Assembly (NCBI GenBank): GCA_036501665.1
Contig: DASXZW010000084.1
Location: 38,692-102,691, forward strand
Direction: 5' to 3'
DNA length: 64,000 nucleotides
From: DATAUD01 sp036501665
Lineage (GTDB): Bacteria > Verrucomicrobiota > Verrucomicrobiia > Limisphaerales > Palsa-1400
The position numbers and the translations under genes are program-made. The notes under the pieces are model-generated. The model was not told the origin of the DNA. It was given only the letters and a program-made list of their open reading frames with translations, and made no database searches. This document shows positions 10,301 through 18,154 of the stretch, piece by piece (within the stretch, counting starts at the first letter, position 1; each line of letters starts with the position of its first letter).

Positions 10301-11201
10301 CCACCTCTTGCTTCATGTCGGGCGTCGTTGCGTCAAGATGAGATTTGCTCACGCCCCAATACCATTTCGAAACGCTTTGCCAATCCGGCATCGTGCTGAC
10401 AAACAGCCGCTGCAACGTCATTTCGTAAGGAGGCATCGAAGGCTCGTCGAACATCCTCGGAACATTCACAATTTCCCAATGATGAACCATTCCGCCGTCC
10501 GAACCGGTTTCCTTGGAATACTTGACGGTCCCCGCGATTTCATCCCGCAAGGCAATGCGTTGGATCGGTCGGCTGGCGGGCGCGTGAACCTCATACGACT
10601 CATGCAAAATATAACTGGGCGCTTCGAACACGCTCTCTTCCGCGTATTGCCCTTCGACGATGGAACGCTCCGTGTTCTGGCGCGTGACCGAATGAATCAA
10701 ATCGCCGATTTCCACTCCGGGAATATTGACCTGCAGAATCTTCATGTTCGGGTCGTACATGTTCATCTGCATCTGGCTTTCATCGATCGACTCCTTGGAA
10801 TTCGCCGCCACATCAATTGGCACAACATGACCATCCGCTTTGATCAATTCCAGCGTCGGCACCTGGACTGTCCAATAAGGAAGCATGAATCCGATGGTCA
10901 AGGTGCGATTGCCGCGCCGCCCTTTTTCCGTCAGCACCTTCGTGTAAGTTTCATCCTGCGCCTCGCCAGTCCCGTCAGCCCGATAGACCCGCATCATTTT
11001 CTTCTCGACGGTTGCGTCGTCGCAATTCGGATATTTTTCCGGCGTAATTTCCGCGGCGGCGACCAGCGCCTTTTTCGCATCCGTCAACGACCAGATCGAA
11101 CCCGAATAATCATGCGTCTCCGCCCCAGCCGTCCAGACCACAGACGCGAAAGCAACAAAAGATAAAAACAAGAGGCGGAATCTAAAGGAATAGAAACTCA
11201 T
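7353..11201 (-). CDS. Large secreted DUF3857 / transglutaminase-like protein, duplicated
   Basis: About 1282 residues starting at MSFYSFRFR, which begins a signal peptide ending near VVWTAGA; the longer frame to 11273 only adds upstream noise. The first half has a DUF3857 region followed by a transglutaminase-like core in which Cys (KYGVCRDKA), His (FNHAIVSV) and Asp (LLMDPTDE) form a plausible triad. The second half repeats the architecture: a DUF3857-like region (KILVANLPGVEIGSVIEVG, compare LQVNIPGVEIGDLIHSV in the first half) and a transglutaminase-like fold in which the Cys position reads YGHAADRA and the His is not seen. The second core is therefore probably inactive. Likely periplasmic or surface protein. 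Family members are often of unknown function. Confidence 0.85.
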   Translation of the reverse strand: MSFYSFRFRLLFLSFVAFASVVWTAGAETHDYSGSIWSLTDAKKALVAAAEITPEKYPNCDDATVEKKMMRVYRADGTGEAQDETYTKVLTEKGRRGNRTLTIGFMLPYWTVQVPTLELIKADGHVVPIDVAANSKESIDESQMQMNMYDPNMKILQVNIPGVEIGDLIHSVTRQNTERSIVEGQYAEESVFEAPSYILHESYEVHAPASRPIQRIALRDEIAGTVKYSKETGSDGGMVHHWEIVNVPRMFDEPSMPPYEMTLQRLFVSTMPDWQSVSKWYWGVSKSHLDATTPDMKQEVETLTAGKTDEEERIKSIFYFVSKKIRYMGLTPEKDRPGFEPHDVELTYDKKYGVCRDKAALLVSMLRQAGFDSYPVLISVGVKRDPEVPDPDFNHAIVSVQLHNKSDYLLMDPTDENTRALLPTSDCNQSFLVCRPEGEGLKVSPVQPPEEHLMRVQTTGTLTAAGSLDAKSELFFDGVNDDDYRNAFAHMKPDDQRRFFERNLKRAMPGARLRSLKITPEDMLDMSSSLHAELEYSVDGMTAAGQGKAIVSLPWIGKSFGIVNFILDGAGLDKRKYPLQTEVACGLAEEISLKLSGGFGPTISLPTYTAIDDPTLSFQEHVTARNGELTGARELKLKVVEFAPDQYATLKHTLKSLEYDQRKAPILAVTDSAMTAAPEAAADTAIPPVKPSAEIIDSRKELVVTDAHTATLKINFSKRILTYAGKIRDSEIKYPYNPACQSVKLTKGVVTSKDGKRQEISVGEINVMDAGWNASAKRYTGEKILVANLPGVEIGSVIEVGLEITTTNGAFISGFESFQLPDDLDHKSVTLSAPAGVTIHQIVSGPGDIIKAKQSNEGGKQTFDWQADHVAALPQEGQLPPAWVYESGVSYYVGDMPAYLKELNEIMVNRAGRNTKAAAKAAELAGQSHGKLETVAAVRDFVAKSIRLAGPSFIDLPLSELSAADTTLTDGYGHAADRAILLHAMLSAAGFQPEFVLASDLPPIAGITNVLMAFPLPGSFDTPLVRLSVDGQTYYLNDTDQYAKLGSTVFDGEIGMVLSTQAPEVIHAAAECENKVQTDYTLVPDDTGRTRVKVTRRYYGGDFNAKHRYFSELPPEERDRYFQETVSSLAQGAKAVGDLTTRFDTYPGVEQFTADVDNYSVLDGNYFYFDLPFNPSLMGAGADRRALPLFVSRSSDRAVRTEIELPPGFRHVVMAPGSEALDAPDGSGKAEITSSESGGKWSITHEFKTAPAIIPPTDYAALLKVESTLGQKSGKSFLLQRD

Positions 11202-11277
11202 AAAATCAAAAATGACAACGCGATAGCCTACGCCAAAACCCCAATTCTGCCAGCGAAATTCCTCCCATTTCACCTCC

Positions 11278-11312
11278 CCTCCTAATCATAATCATAATCC
11301 TAATCTCCCCTT
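11278..11312. repeat. (TAATCN)n hexamer array, copy 1
   Basis: CCTCC followed by consecutive hexamers TAATCA, TAATCA, TAATCC, TAATCT and then a CCCC tail, in the gap between the DUF3857 gene and nth. The same CCTCC-(TAATCN)n architecture recurs at 19709, 22990 and 53577. Confidence 0.8.
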
Positions 11313-11333
11313 CTCTCCCGATTTCAACCAGGA

Positions 11334-11978
11334 TCATCCCTTCTTCGGAAACGGGCAAAGCGAATTAACCACACACTCCGAACACAACGGCTTCCTCGCA
11401 ATGCAAACCCGCCGCCCGTGATACTGGAACAAAAGACAAAGCTTCACCCGATCCTCCGCCGGCACAATCTTCAATAAATCCTCCTGAATCGCATCCGGGT
11501 CCGTTTCCTTCGTCAACTCAAGGCGCCCCGAAACCCGCGCCACATGCCGGTCCACACCAATCGTCTGCTGCCCAAACGCATTGCCCAACAAAACATTCGC
11601 AGTCTTCGGCCCTACTCCCGGCAAAGTCACCAGATCATCAAAATTATCTGGAACTTTCCCGCCAAATTTTTCCACGAGCATTTTACACGCGCCCTGGATC
11701 GACTTCGTTTTCATCCGAAAAAACGAAATCTCGCTGATCTCCTCTTGAAGCGTCCCCGCTGGCGCGTCCGCCCAATCCGCTGCGGTTCGATATTTCTTGA
11801 ACAACTTCGCCGTAACGACATTCACCCGCTCATCCCGCGCCTGCGCCGCAAGGATCAGCGCGATCAGCAGCTCCAGCGGATTGGAAAAGTCCAACTCCAA
11901 CCGCACGTCCGGGTAAATCTTTTTCAGCCCCGCAATGATCTTGACAACGCGCGCGCTCTTTTGCAGGATCGATTCCAT
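11334..11978 (-). CDS. nth: Endonuclease III (DNA glycosylase / AP lyase)
   Basis: Base-excision repair enzyme removing oxidised pyrimidines, 214 residues. The helix-hairpin-helix reads LPGVGPKTANVLL with the catalytic Lys at about residue 125; the catalytic Asp is in GVDRHVARV (about 143). The C-terminal 4Fe-4S cluster loop has four Cys spaced C-x6-C-x2-C-x5-C (CIARKPLC, then SEC, then SLC). Start ATG at 11978. It follows the transglutaminase/DUF2126 gene after 36 bases on the same strand and is probably cotranscribed with it. Confidence 0.96.
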   Translation of the reverse strand: MESILQKSARVVKIIAGLKKIYPDVRLELDFSNPLELLIALILAAQARDERVNVVTAKLFKKYRTAADWADAPAGTLQEEISEISFFRMKTKSIQGACKMLVEKFGGKVPDNFDDLVTLPGVGPKTANVLLGNAFGQQTIGVDRHVARVSGRLELTKETDPDAIQEDLLKIVPAEDRVKLCLLFQYHGRRVCIARKPLCSECVVNSLCPFPKKG

Positions 11979-12014
11979 AAAGTCCGGTCAGTCTATAAGA
12001 CGCGTACCAGCGCG

Positions 12015-15000
12015 TCAAATCGTGCCAGTTACAGCCTTCGCATTTCGCAAATCCAGCGTAAACGGAAACTGCCTGCTTCGATCCGCCACACGCGCCTTCA
12101 TCGCTCCCGGCGTATGCCCATGCCGGATAAACCTTCCCAGCCTCCGGCTCTCCGCCTCGTAAGAATTGACCGGAAACGTGTCGTAACTCCGCCCGCCAGG
12201 ATGCATCACATGATACGTGCAACCCCCGATGCTCTTGCCGTTCCATGTGTCAACAATATCAAACACCAGCGGCGTATGCACCGGAATCGTCGGATGCAAA
12301 CACTCCGGCGGCTGCCACGCGCGATAACGCACGCCGCACACAAATTCCCCATTCGTCCCCGTCGGATGCAACGGCAACGCCCAGCCGCCCGCAGTAATCA
12401 CATGCCGCGTGTCCGTCAGCCCCTTCGCCTTGATTTGCAACCGTTCCAGTGACGAATCGACGTATCGAACCGTCCCGCCCGGCCCCGCCTCCTCGCCCAA
12501 TACATGCCACGGCTCCAGCGCGTGTCGAATTTCAAGATGAATATTCCGCGTCGCCAAATCCCCGTGTTGCGGAAATCGAAACTCCAAATGCGGCTCGAAC
12601 CATTCGCTCTTCATCGGATAACCGTGACTCCGCAAATCCTCGATCACATCGCGAAAATCGTCCCAGACAAAATGCGGCAGCATCCACCGGTCATGAATGT
12701 CCGTCCCCCACGGCGCCAAACCCTCCGTGTAAGGCTGCCGCCAGAAACGCGACACCATCGCCCGCACCAACAACTGCTGCGCAAGGCTCATCCGCGCGTG
12801 CGGCGGCATTTCAAACGCGCGCATCTCCAGCAGCCCCAGCCGCCCGGCGCTGCTCTCCGGCGAAAACATCTTGTCAATACTGAATTCCGCTCGATGCGTA
12901 TTTCCCGTCGCATCCACCAGCAAATTGCGGAACAGCCGGTCCGTCAGCCACGGCGGCGCAGCCTGGCTTTCAGGCAATTGCCGGAACGCCACTTCAAGTT
13001 CATAAAGCGAGTCGTTGCGCGCTTCGTCAATTCGCGGGCTCTGGCTCGTCGGCCCGATGAACAATCCGCTGAACAAAAACGAAAGCGACGGGTGGTTCTG
13101 CCAATAACTCACCAGCGACCTCAGCAAATCCGGCCGCTTCAAAAACGGCGAATCCCCCGCCGTCGGCCCGCCCAGCACAACGTGGTTTCCTCCGCCCGTC
13201 CCCGTATGGCGTCCGTCAACCATAAATTTCTCCGTGCTCAACCGCGTCAGATGCGCCTCTTCGTAAAGCCCCTCGGTTTGAGTCACCAACTCGCTCCACG
13301 ATCCCGCCGGATGCATGTTGACTTCGATCACTCCCGGGTCCGGCGTCACTTTCAGCACCGTCAATCGCGGATCACGCGGCGGCGGATAGCCTTCCACAAC
13401 CACCGGCATGTCGAGATCTTCGGCGGTTTCCTCCACGTTCGTAATCAGTTCCAGGTAATCCTCCAGCCCATGCATCGGCGGCATGAACACGTGCAATCTT
13501 CCGTGTCTCGCCTCGACGCACAACGCCGTCCGGGTGATCCACCACGCCGATTCATGCGCGCTCGGCGCTCGCGTGTCGTCGGGCGCGGACGCTCGCGGCA
13601 AAACTCTTCTCGCGCGCAACGCTTCCGCCGCCTGCCTTTCCATCCATTCCTGCGGCATCTGCCGCTCAAAACCTCTCGGCGCGCGACGCGGCAAAGGCTC
13701 GCGCGGCTCAAACGGATCGCGCTCATGAACATACGGATAATCCGACGAACTCGTCCACGGCAGGGAATCCAACGGAAGCCGGAATCCCAGCGGCGAATCA
13801 CCGGGAATCAAATAGCACCGCTCCGACCGAAAAAACCACGGCCCGCTTTTCCAACGCGGGGTTTGACCCGCAATTCCCCGCTGCACCGGCAGCACAAATC
13901 CAATGACCCGATCCAGTCCCTGCTCAAAAATCTTCGCCAGCCGTTTGCGGTCCTCTTCAATCTTTAGGTTTGACTTAAAAGGATCGACATTCGTCGGCAG
14001 CCGTCGCTCCTTCCACAAGTAATACCACGCATCCTCGAACGCCGGCAAAATCCATTTTCCGCCGCAACCGAGTCGTTGCGCCAGCGCCTGGATAAATTGC
14101 TCCGCCTCCTTGTTCCCATGCCCGTAACTCCTGCTTTCCAGCGCGAATAGTTCTTCGTTCGCCCACACCGTCTCGCCGTCCTTGCGCCAATACGCCGCGA
14201 ACGCCCAGCGCGGCAGCGATTCCCCCGGATACCACTTTCCCTGCCCGTAATGCAGAAGCGCCCCCTTGGAATATCGCTTCTTTAGCCGTCGCATCAAATC
14301 ATCCGCAAGCCTCCGCTTAGTCGGCCCTTGCGCCGCGGTGTTCCATTCCGCGCCGTCCCGGTCGTCCATCGAAACAAACGTTGGCTCGCCGCCCATCGTC
14401 AAAAGACATCCATCCCCCTTCAACGCCTCATCCACCTGACGCCCCAGCTTTTCCACCTCGGCCCATTGCTCGACGGTGTAAGGCTTGGTGACGCGCGGCG
14501 ATTCATAAATCCGCTTGACAGACATCTCGAAGTCCATCTTGCACTCAGACTCATCGACCGCCCCGCTGATCGGCGCGGCGCTTTGAGGATCGGGCGTCGC
14601 CGCCAGCGGAATATGCCCCTCCCCTGCGAGCAATCCCGAAGTCGGGTCCAGCCCAATCCATCCCGCGCCCGGCAAATAAACTTCGCACCACGCATGAAGA
14701 TCGGTGAAATCCTTTTCCGCCCCGCTCGGCCCATCCAGTGACTTTACGTCCGGCACAAGTTGAATCAGGTAACCGCTCACAAATCGCGCCGCCAAACCAA
14801 ACCGCCGAAACAACTGCGCCAGCAGCCACGCCGAATCCCGGCACGATCCCTTGCCCGACTTCAACGTCTCCTCCGGCGTCTGCACTCCCGGCTCCAGGCG
14901 AATCAAATATTTGACGTCCCGGCAAACGCTTTGATTGACAGCCACCAGGAAATCAATTGTCCGCGCCCGCTTGTCGCCCTTCTTCTCCTCAAAAACGCCG

Positions 15001-15404
15001 ACAACGCTCTTGTAATACTCCTCAAACGCCGGCGTGGCGTCCCCCTCAATCCGGAACGGAGCCAGTTCATGATCCAAAACATGGTCGTAAGAAAACGGCG
15101 CGCTCTCCGCCTCCGGCTCAAGGAAAAAATCAAACGGATTCAGCACCGACATCTCCGCCACCAGATCGACCTCAATTTCAAAGACGTTCGTCTTCTCCGG
15201 GAAAACAAGCCGCGCCAGGTAATTGGATTGCGGGTCCTGCTGCCAGTTGATGAAATGTTTTTTCGGCCGCGCCTTCAGCGAATAGCTCAGGATGCGCGTT
15301 CTCGAATGCGGCGCAGGACGCAACCGCGCCACCTGCGGCCCCAGCGCCACAAGGCGGTCGTACGTGTAAGTGGTCCGATGATGAAGGGCAACGTGAATGG
15401 CCAT
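12015..15404 (-). CDS. Transglutaminase / DUF2126 fusion protein
   Basis: Roughly 1129 residues. The N-terminus (MAIHVALHHRTTYTYDR) is the transglutaminase-associated beta domain. A transglutaminase core near residues 170-260 has Cys in GSCRDSAWLLAQLF, His in DLHAWCEVYLPGAGW and Asp in GLDPTSG. The remaining 800 or so residues match the DUF2126 type, with LTMGGEPTFVS, GPTAGDSPFLKRPDLL and TGGGNHVVLGG. Such fusions are regularly found beside alpha-E and circularly permuted ATP-grasp proteins, which are encoded just upstream here. That suggests a shared peptide-tagging or peptide-processing role, but no substrate is known. Cytoplasmic by lack of a signal peptide. Confidence 0.9.
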   Translation of the reverse strand: MAIHVALHHRTTYTYDRLVALGPQVARLRPAPHSRTRILSYSLKARPKKHFINWQQDPQSNYLARLVFPEKTNVFEIEVDLVAEMSVLNPFDFFLEPEAESAPFSYDHVLDHELAPFRIEGDATPAFEEYYKSVVGVFEEKKGDKRARTIDFLVAVNQSVCRDVKYLIRLEPGVQTPEETLKSGKGSCRDSAWLLAQLFRRFGLAARFVSGYLIQLVPDVKSLDGPSGAEKDFTDLHAWCEVYLPGAGWIGLDPTSGLLAGEGHIPLAATPDPQSAAPISGAVDESECKMDFEMSVKRIYESPRVTKPYTVEQWAEVEKLGRQVDEALKGDGCLLTMGGEPTFVSMDDRDGAEWNTAAQGPTKRRLADDLMRRLKKRYSKGALLHYGQGKWYPGESLPRWAFAAYWRKDGETVWANEELFALESRSYGHGNKEAEQFIQALAQRLGCGGKWILPAFEDAWYYLWKERRLPTNVDPFKSNLKIEEDRKRLAKIFEQGLDRVIGFVLPVQRGIAGQTPRWKSGPWFFRSERCYLIPGDSPLGFRLPLDSLPWTSSSDYPYVHERDPFEPREPLPRRAPRGFERQMPQEWMERQAAEALRARRVLPRASAPDDTRAPSAHESAWWITRTALCVEARHGRLHVFMPPMHGLEDYLELITNVEETAEDLDMPVVVEGYPPPRDPRLTVLKVTPDPGVIEVNMHPAGSWSELVTQTEGLYEEAHLTRLSTEKFMVDGRHTGTGGGNHVVLGGPTAGDSPFLKRPDLLRSLVSYWQNHPSLSFLFSGLFIGPTSQSPRIDEARNDSLYELEVAFRQLPESQAAPPWLTDRLFRNLLVDATGNTHRAEFSIDKMFSPESSAGRLGLLEMRAFEMPPHARMSLAQQLLVRAMVSRFWRQPYTEGLAPWGTDIHDRWMLPHFVWDDFRDVIEDLRSHGYPMKSEWFEPHLEFRFPQHGDLATRNIHLEIRHALEPWHVLGEEAGPGGTVRYVDSSLERLQIKAKGLTDTRHVITAGGWALPLHPTGTNGEFVCGVRYRAWQPPECLHPTIPVHTPLVFDIVDTWNGKSIGGCTYHVMHPGGRSYDTFPVNSYEAESRRLGRFIRHGHTPGAMKARVADRSRQFPFTLDLRNAKAVTGTI

Positions 15405-15452
15405 TGGTTTTAAGGCGAACGCATTAAGAGTTTACTTTCAAGCGAACCATTA

Positions 15453-15505
15453 CCTCCCTCTCCTCCACAACTTTTTGGAGGAGAGGGCTGGGGAGAGGAG
15501 GCTCC
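15453..15505. repeat. REP-like CCCTCTCCTCCA hairpin, copy 1
   Basis: 12-bp stem CCCTCTCCTCCA (15456-15467) and TGGAGGAGAGGG (15476-15487) around an 8-base loop, followed by CTGGGGAGAGGAGG. The same element occurs at 18014 and 38899. It lies between the phosphofructokinase and transglutaminase genes. Confidence 0.85.
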
Positions 15506-15555
15506 CTCTTCCATGAACGATTCATTGTTCGGCGCAAACATTTGTTTTATTAGTT

Positions 15556-16944
15556 TTAATTCGGCGCGCTCACATACCGGATGCGCTTCTGAATGTCCGT
15601 GTTAATGCTGTGATACGCATGGGTCAGGCTTCCGGGCGCGAACAATTTCGCCCGCACCACCTCCATGTCGTCCTCTCCGATCGCGTCAGTGAAAATCGGC
15701 AGCATATAATTAATTCCCGTCTGCGACGGCATCAGTCTGTCCTTGTCGTAAAATGAAGGGTGCATGTATCGCGCGTGAATGTGCCCCCATCGGTCCCGAA
15801 ACCGGTTCGCGTCGTAACCATCCACCTGAAACCCTTTTTTGTCGTCGTGTTGAAGGATTGCTACAGCGTTGTTGCGCCCCTCCACCAGCAAATCAACCGC
15901 CTTCCCGCCTAATTGCGCCGCATAGAACCGGTCAAACAAAATCGGACGCCCGCCGCGTTGCGTATGCCCGACTTTGCGGACGAATATCGCCTCCCGCGCC
16001 GAATCGCTTCTTCTGTAAAGTTGAAAATACCGGTCGCCAATCATTCGGATCAATTTGCTGCGAAGCGCCTCCGCCGCGCCGCTCAAGACCACGTTGCCCG
16101 CCGGATCGGTCGATTGCGATTCCGCGCCGAACTCATGCCCCTGCTCATCCGTGATTCCCTCCCCGCAAACGATCACGACATTTTTCTGTAAATCATAAAG
16201 ATACTTGATCTTCTCCACCATCCGCTCCAGGTCAATCGCCACTTCCGGCACAAGAATCATGTCCGGCTGCCCATAAGCCGTGCCCATCGCGATATATCCC
16301 GAATGCCGCCCCATCACCTCGATGATCGCGATGCGCCGATGGCTCTCCGCCGTGGTGCGAATGCGCTCGACGCCCGTCGCCGAAACAAACACCGCCGTCG
16401 CGTAACCCGGCGTCGCGTAGTTCACAATCTGGTCCAGCGCAAAAACCGCGTGCGACTGCGTCCGGTTATATTTGAATTTGCTGCCAGTCCCCTCCTTCGC
16501 CCGCACCCATTCATTTGGTTCGCTCGGATAATTCAGCCCCAGATCATTGTCGATCGTCTTGGGCGCGAGCACCGTCGGCAAACGATCCGCCAGCGGCTGC
16601 AAACCATTCAACGTTCCGTCGCCGCCGATGCAAATCAGCCCCTCAACGCCCACGCTCTTGAGCCGCATCGCAATCGTGTCCAGGTCATCCTTCTTGTCAG
16701 GATCAACAAAATCCCGCGAAGAACCAATCAGCGTCCCGCCCTTCGTCAGGTCCAATTCAGGAATTTCCTGGAACAGCGGGTTGAGATGAACGTGCGGAAG
16801 CTGCGGGTTGAAGAGCGAATTGAATCCCTTGATAAACCCAAAAATTTCTATCCGAAGCTGGTTGGCGCGGACGACGGCGCCGTGGATGGTCGCGTTAAGC
16901 GCGGGAGTATCGCCGCCGGCCGTCAGGATGCCTATGCGCTTCAT
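15556..16944 (-). CDS. pfkA: 6-phosphofructokinase
   Basis: Glycolytic phosphorylation of fructose 6-phosphate, 462 residues, longer than the 320-residue E. coli type and similar to the plant/trypanosome-like long clade. Seen: ILTAGGDTPALNATI (phosphate-donor loop), CIGGDGTLNG, PKTIDNDLG and IEVMGRHSGYIA. Gly after GGD favours ATP, whereas PPi enzymes carry Asp there; the Lys in PKTIDND is found in PPi enzymes but also in long ATP-using ones. ATP dependence is therefore likely but not certain. The ATG lies 4 bases after the stop of the alpha-E gene, so it is embedded in the ATP-grasp/alpha-E/transglutaminase operon. Confidence 0.93.
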   Translation of the reverse strand: MKRIGILTAGGDTPALNATIHGAVVRANQLRIEIFGFIKGFNSLFNPQLPHVHLNPLFQEIPELDLTKGGTLIGSSRDFVDPDKKDDLDTIAMRLKSVGVEGLICIGGDGTLNGLQPLADRLPTVLAPKTIDNDLGLNYPSEPNEWVRAKEGTGSKFKYNRTQSHAVFALDQIVNYATPGYATAVFVSATGVERIRTTAESHRRIAIIEVMGRHSGYIAMGTAYGQPDMILVPEVAIDLERMVEKIKYLYDLQKNVVIVCGEGITDEQGHEFGAESQSTDPAGNVVLSGAAEALRSKLIRMIGDRYFQLYRRSDSAREAIFVRKVGHTQRGGRPILFDRFYAAQLGGKAVDLLVEGRNNAVAILQHDDKKGFQVDGYDANRFRDRWGHIHARYMHPSFYDKDRLMPSQTGINYMLPIFTDAIGEDDMEVVRAKLFAPGSLTHAYHSINTDIQKRIRYVSAPN

Positions 16945-16948
16945 GGTT

Positions 16949-17971
16949 TTATTGGCTCTGCTGTTGCTGTTCCTCCTGTTGAATCAACATGTCCGCCCCT
17001 CCGGCGTCGAATGACTGGCAAATGTAAGCCTCAAACAACGCGAACCCGATCGCGTTCAATTTCTCCTGAAATTGGTCCAGGTAAATATGAAATCCCTGGT
17101 CAAAAATTTCGTCCACCGTGCTGAACTGCAGCGACGCCTCCAGCCGCCCGCACAATTTCTCCGCTTCATTGGAAAAACGCCCGGTCTGAACGCCCGAAAT
17201 CCGCCGCAACGCGTGGTTCAATTCCCCCGCGCAAAACCTCGCCGACCGCGGAAAATCGTCGTTGAACAATAAAAATTCCGCCACGTGCCGCGGATGAATT
17301 TCCGCTCCGTGAAGCGACTTGTAAGCGTCCCACGCGCTGCACGACCGCAACACCGCCGACCATCCCAGCGCTTCAGCCTGGCTGATCGTTTTCGGCGCGC
17401 CTCGCGCGGGCAGGCTGCCGTGCCGAATGTCCAGGATGCGCGAAGTTTTGTCCGCCCGTTCCAGAAATTTCCCCGCCTGCGCGAACCACCAGCCTTCATT
17501 GTGCAAAATCGTCGCATCGCCAATTCCAACCAGGTGCAGCGACGCCGCCTTGATCTCCTGGAAAAATTCGCTCGCGCTCTGCCGCCACATCTTGCGGGCC
17601 TCTGGCGAACGCACGAAAAGATAAATCCGGTTCAACTCCTCCCAATACTCAACCGTAATCTGGTCCCGCACCATTCGCGCATTTTCCCGCGCCTGGCAAA
17701 TGGAGGAAAAAATGGAATTCGGATTCGCCGCCTGAAACACAAGAAACTCCGTCACCGATTTCCCGGTGGCTTTCTTGTGCAACTTCAAAAACGCCTCTTC
17801 ATCCCCCGTGCTCTCAACAATCGGCATCCAATGTTCCGCCAACCGCTCATCGTCCAGGTTCGCAAGGTCGAGCAGCAGTTGCAGGTTCACATCGACGATT
17901 CGCGCGACGTTCTCCGCCCGCTCGATGTAACGGGACATCCAGTAAAGACAATTTGCAACCCGGCTAAGCAT
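16949..17971 (-). CDS. Alpha-E domain-containing protein
   Basis: All-helical protein of 340 residues opening with MLSRVANCLYWMSRYIERAEN, the hallmark start of the alpha-E (DUF403) family. WWFAQAGKFLERADKTSRILD is a second conserved helix with an internal repeat of the ERA-x motif. The C-terminus is Gln-rich. No enzymatic residues are known. The family nearly always accompanies a circularly permuted ATP-grasp and a transglutaminase, as here, and has been proposed to help in peptide-bond-forming modification. It lies between the ATP-grasp gene and pfkA, all on one strand. Confidence 0.92.
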   Translation of the reverse strand: MLSRVANCLYWMSRYIERAENVARIVDVNLQLLLDLANLDDERLAEHWMPIVESTGDEEAFLKLHKKATGKSVTEFLVFQAANPNSIFSSICQARENARMVRDQITVEYWEELNRIYLFVRSPEARKMWRQSASEFFQEIKAASLHLVGIGDATILHNEGWWFAQAGKFLERADKTSRILDIRHGSLPARGAPKTISQAEALGWSAVLRSCSAWDAYKSLHGAEIHPRHVAEFLLFNDDFPRSARFCAGELNHALRRISGVQTGRFSNEAEKLCGRLEASLQFSTVDEIFDQGFHIYLDQFQEKLNAIGFALFEAYICQSFDAGGADMLIQQEEQQQQSQ

Positions 17972-18013
17972 TTTTATCTCAGTTCAATTTCAAATTCCGC
18001 CAACCCAATCACT

Positions 18014-18060
18014 CCCTCTCCTCCACGTGTGGAGGAGAGGGCCGGGGAGAGGAGGCTCCT
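18014..18060. repeat. REP-like CCCTCTCCTCCA hairpin, copy 2
   Basis: CCCTCTCCTCCAC / GTGGAGGAGAGGG with a 2-base loop, then CCGGGGAGAGGAGG, in the gap between the alpha-E and ATP-grasp genes. The downstream GGGGAGAGGAGG is conserved with the copies at 15453 and 38899. Confidence 0.85.
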
Positions 18061-18154
18061 TATCTGCTCGGAAAAAATCCCGGCAGTTTCAAGATGCGCC
18101 CGAGACCAAAATCTCAAGCGAATTGTTTTCATTTTAAATGAAAGTGGTTTGGAA

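Noticed and set aside
12504..13967. 487-residue plus-strand frame opposite DUF2126
   Set aside because: Low-complexity Arg-rich translation typical of antisense frames in GC-rich genes.
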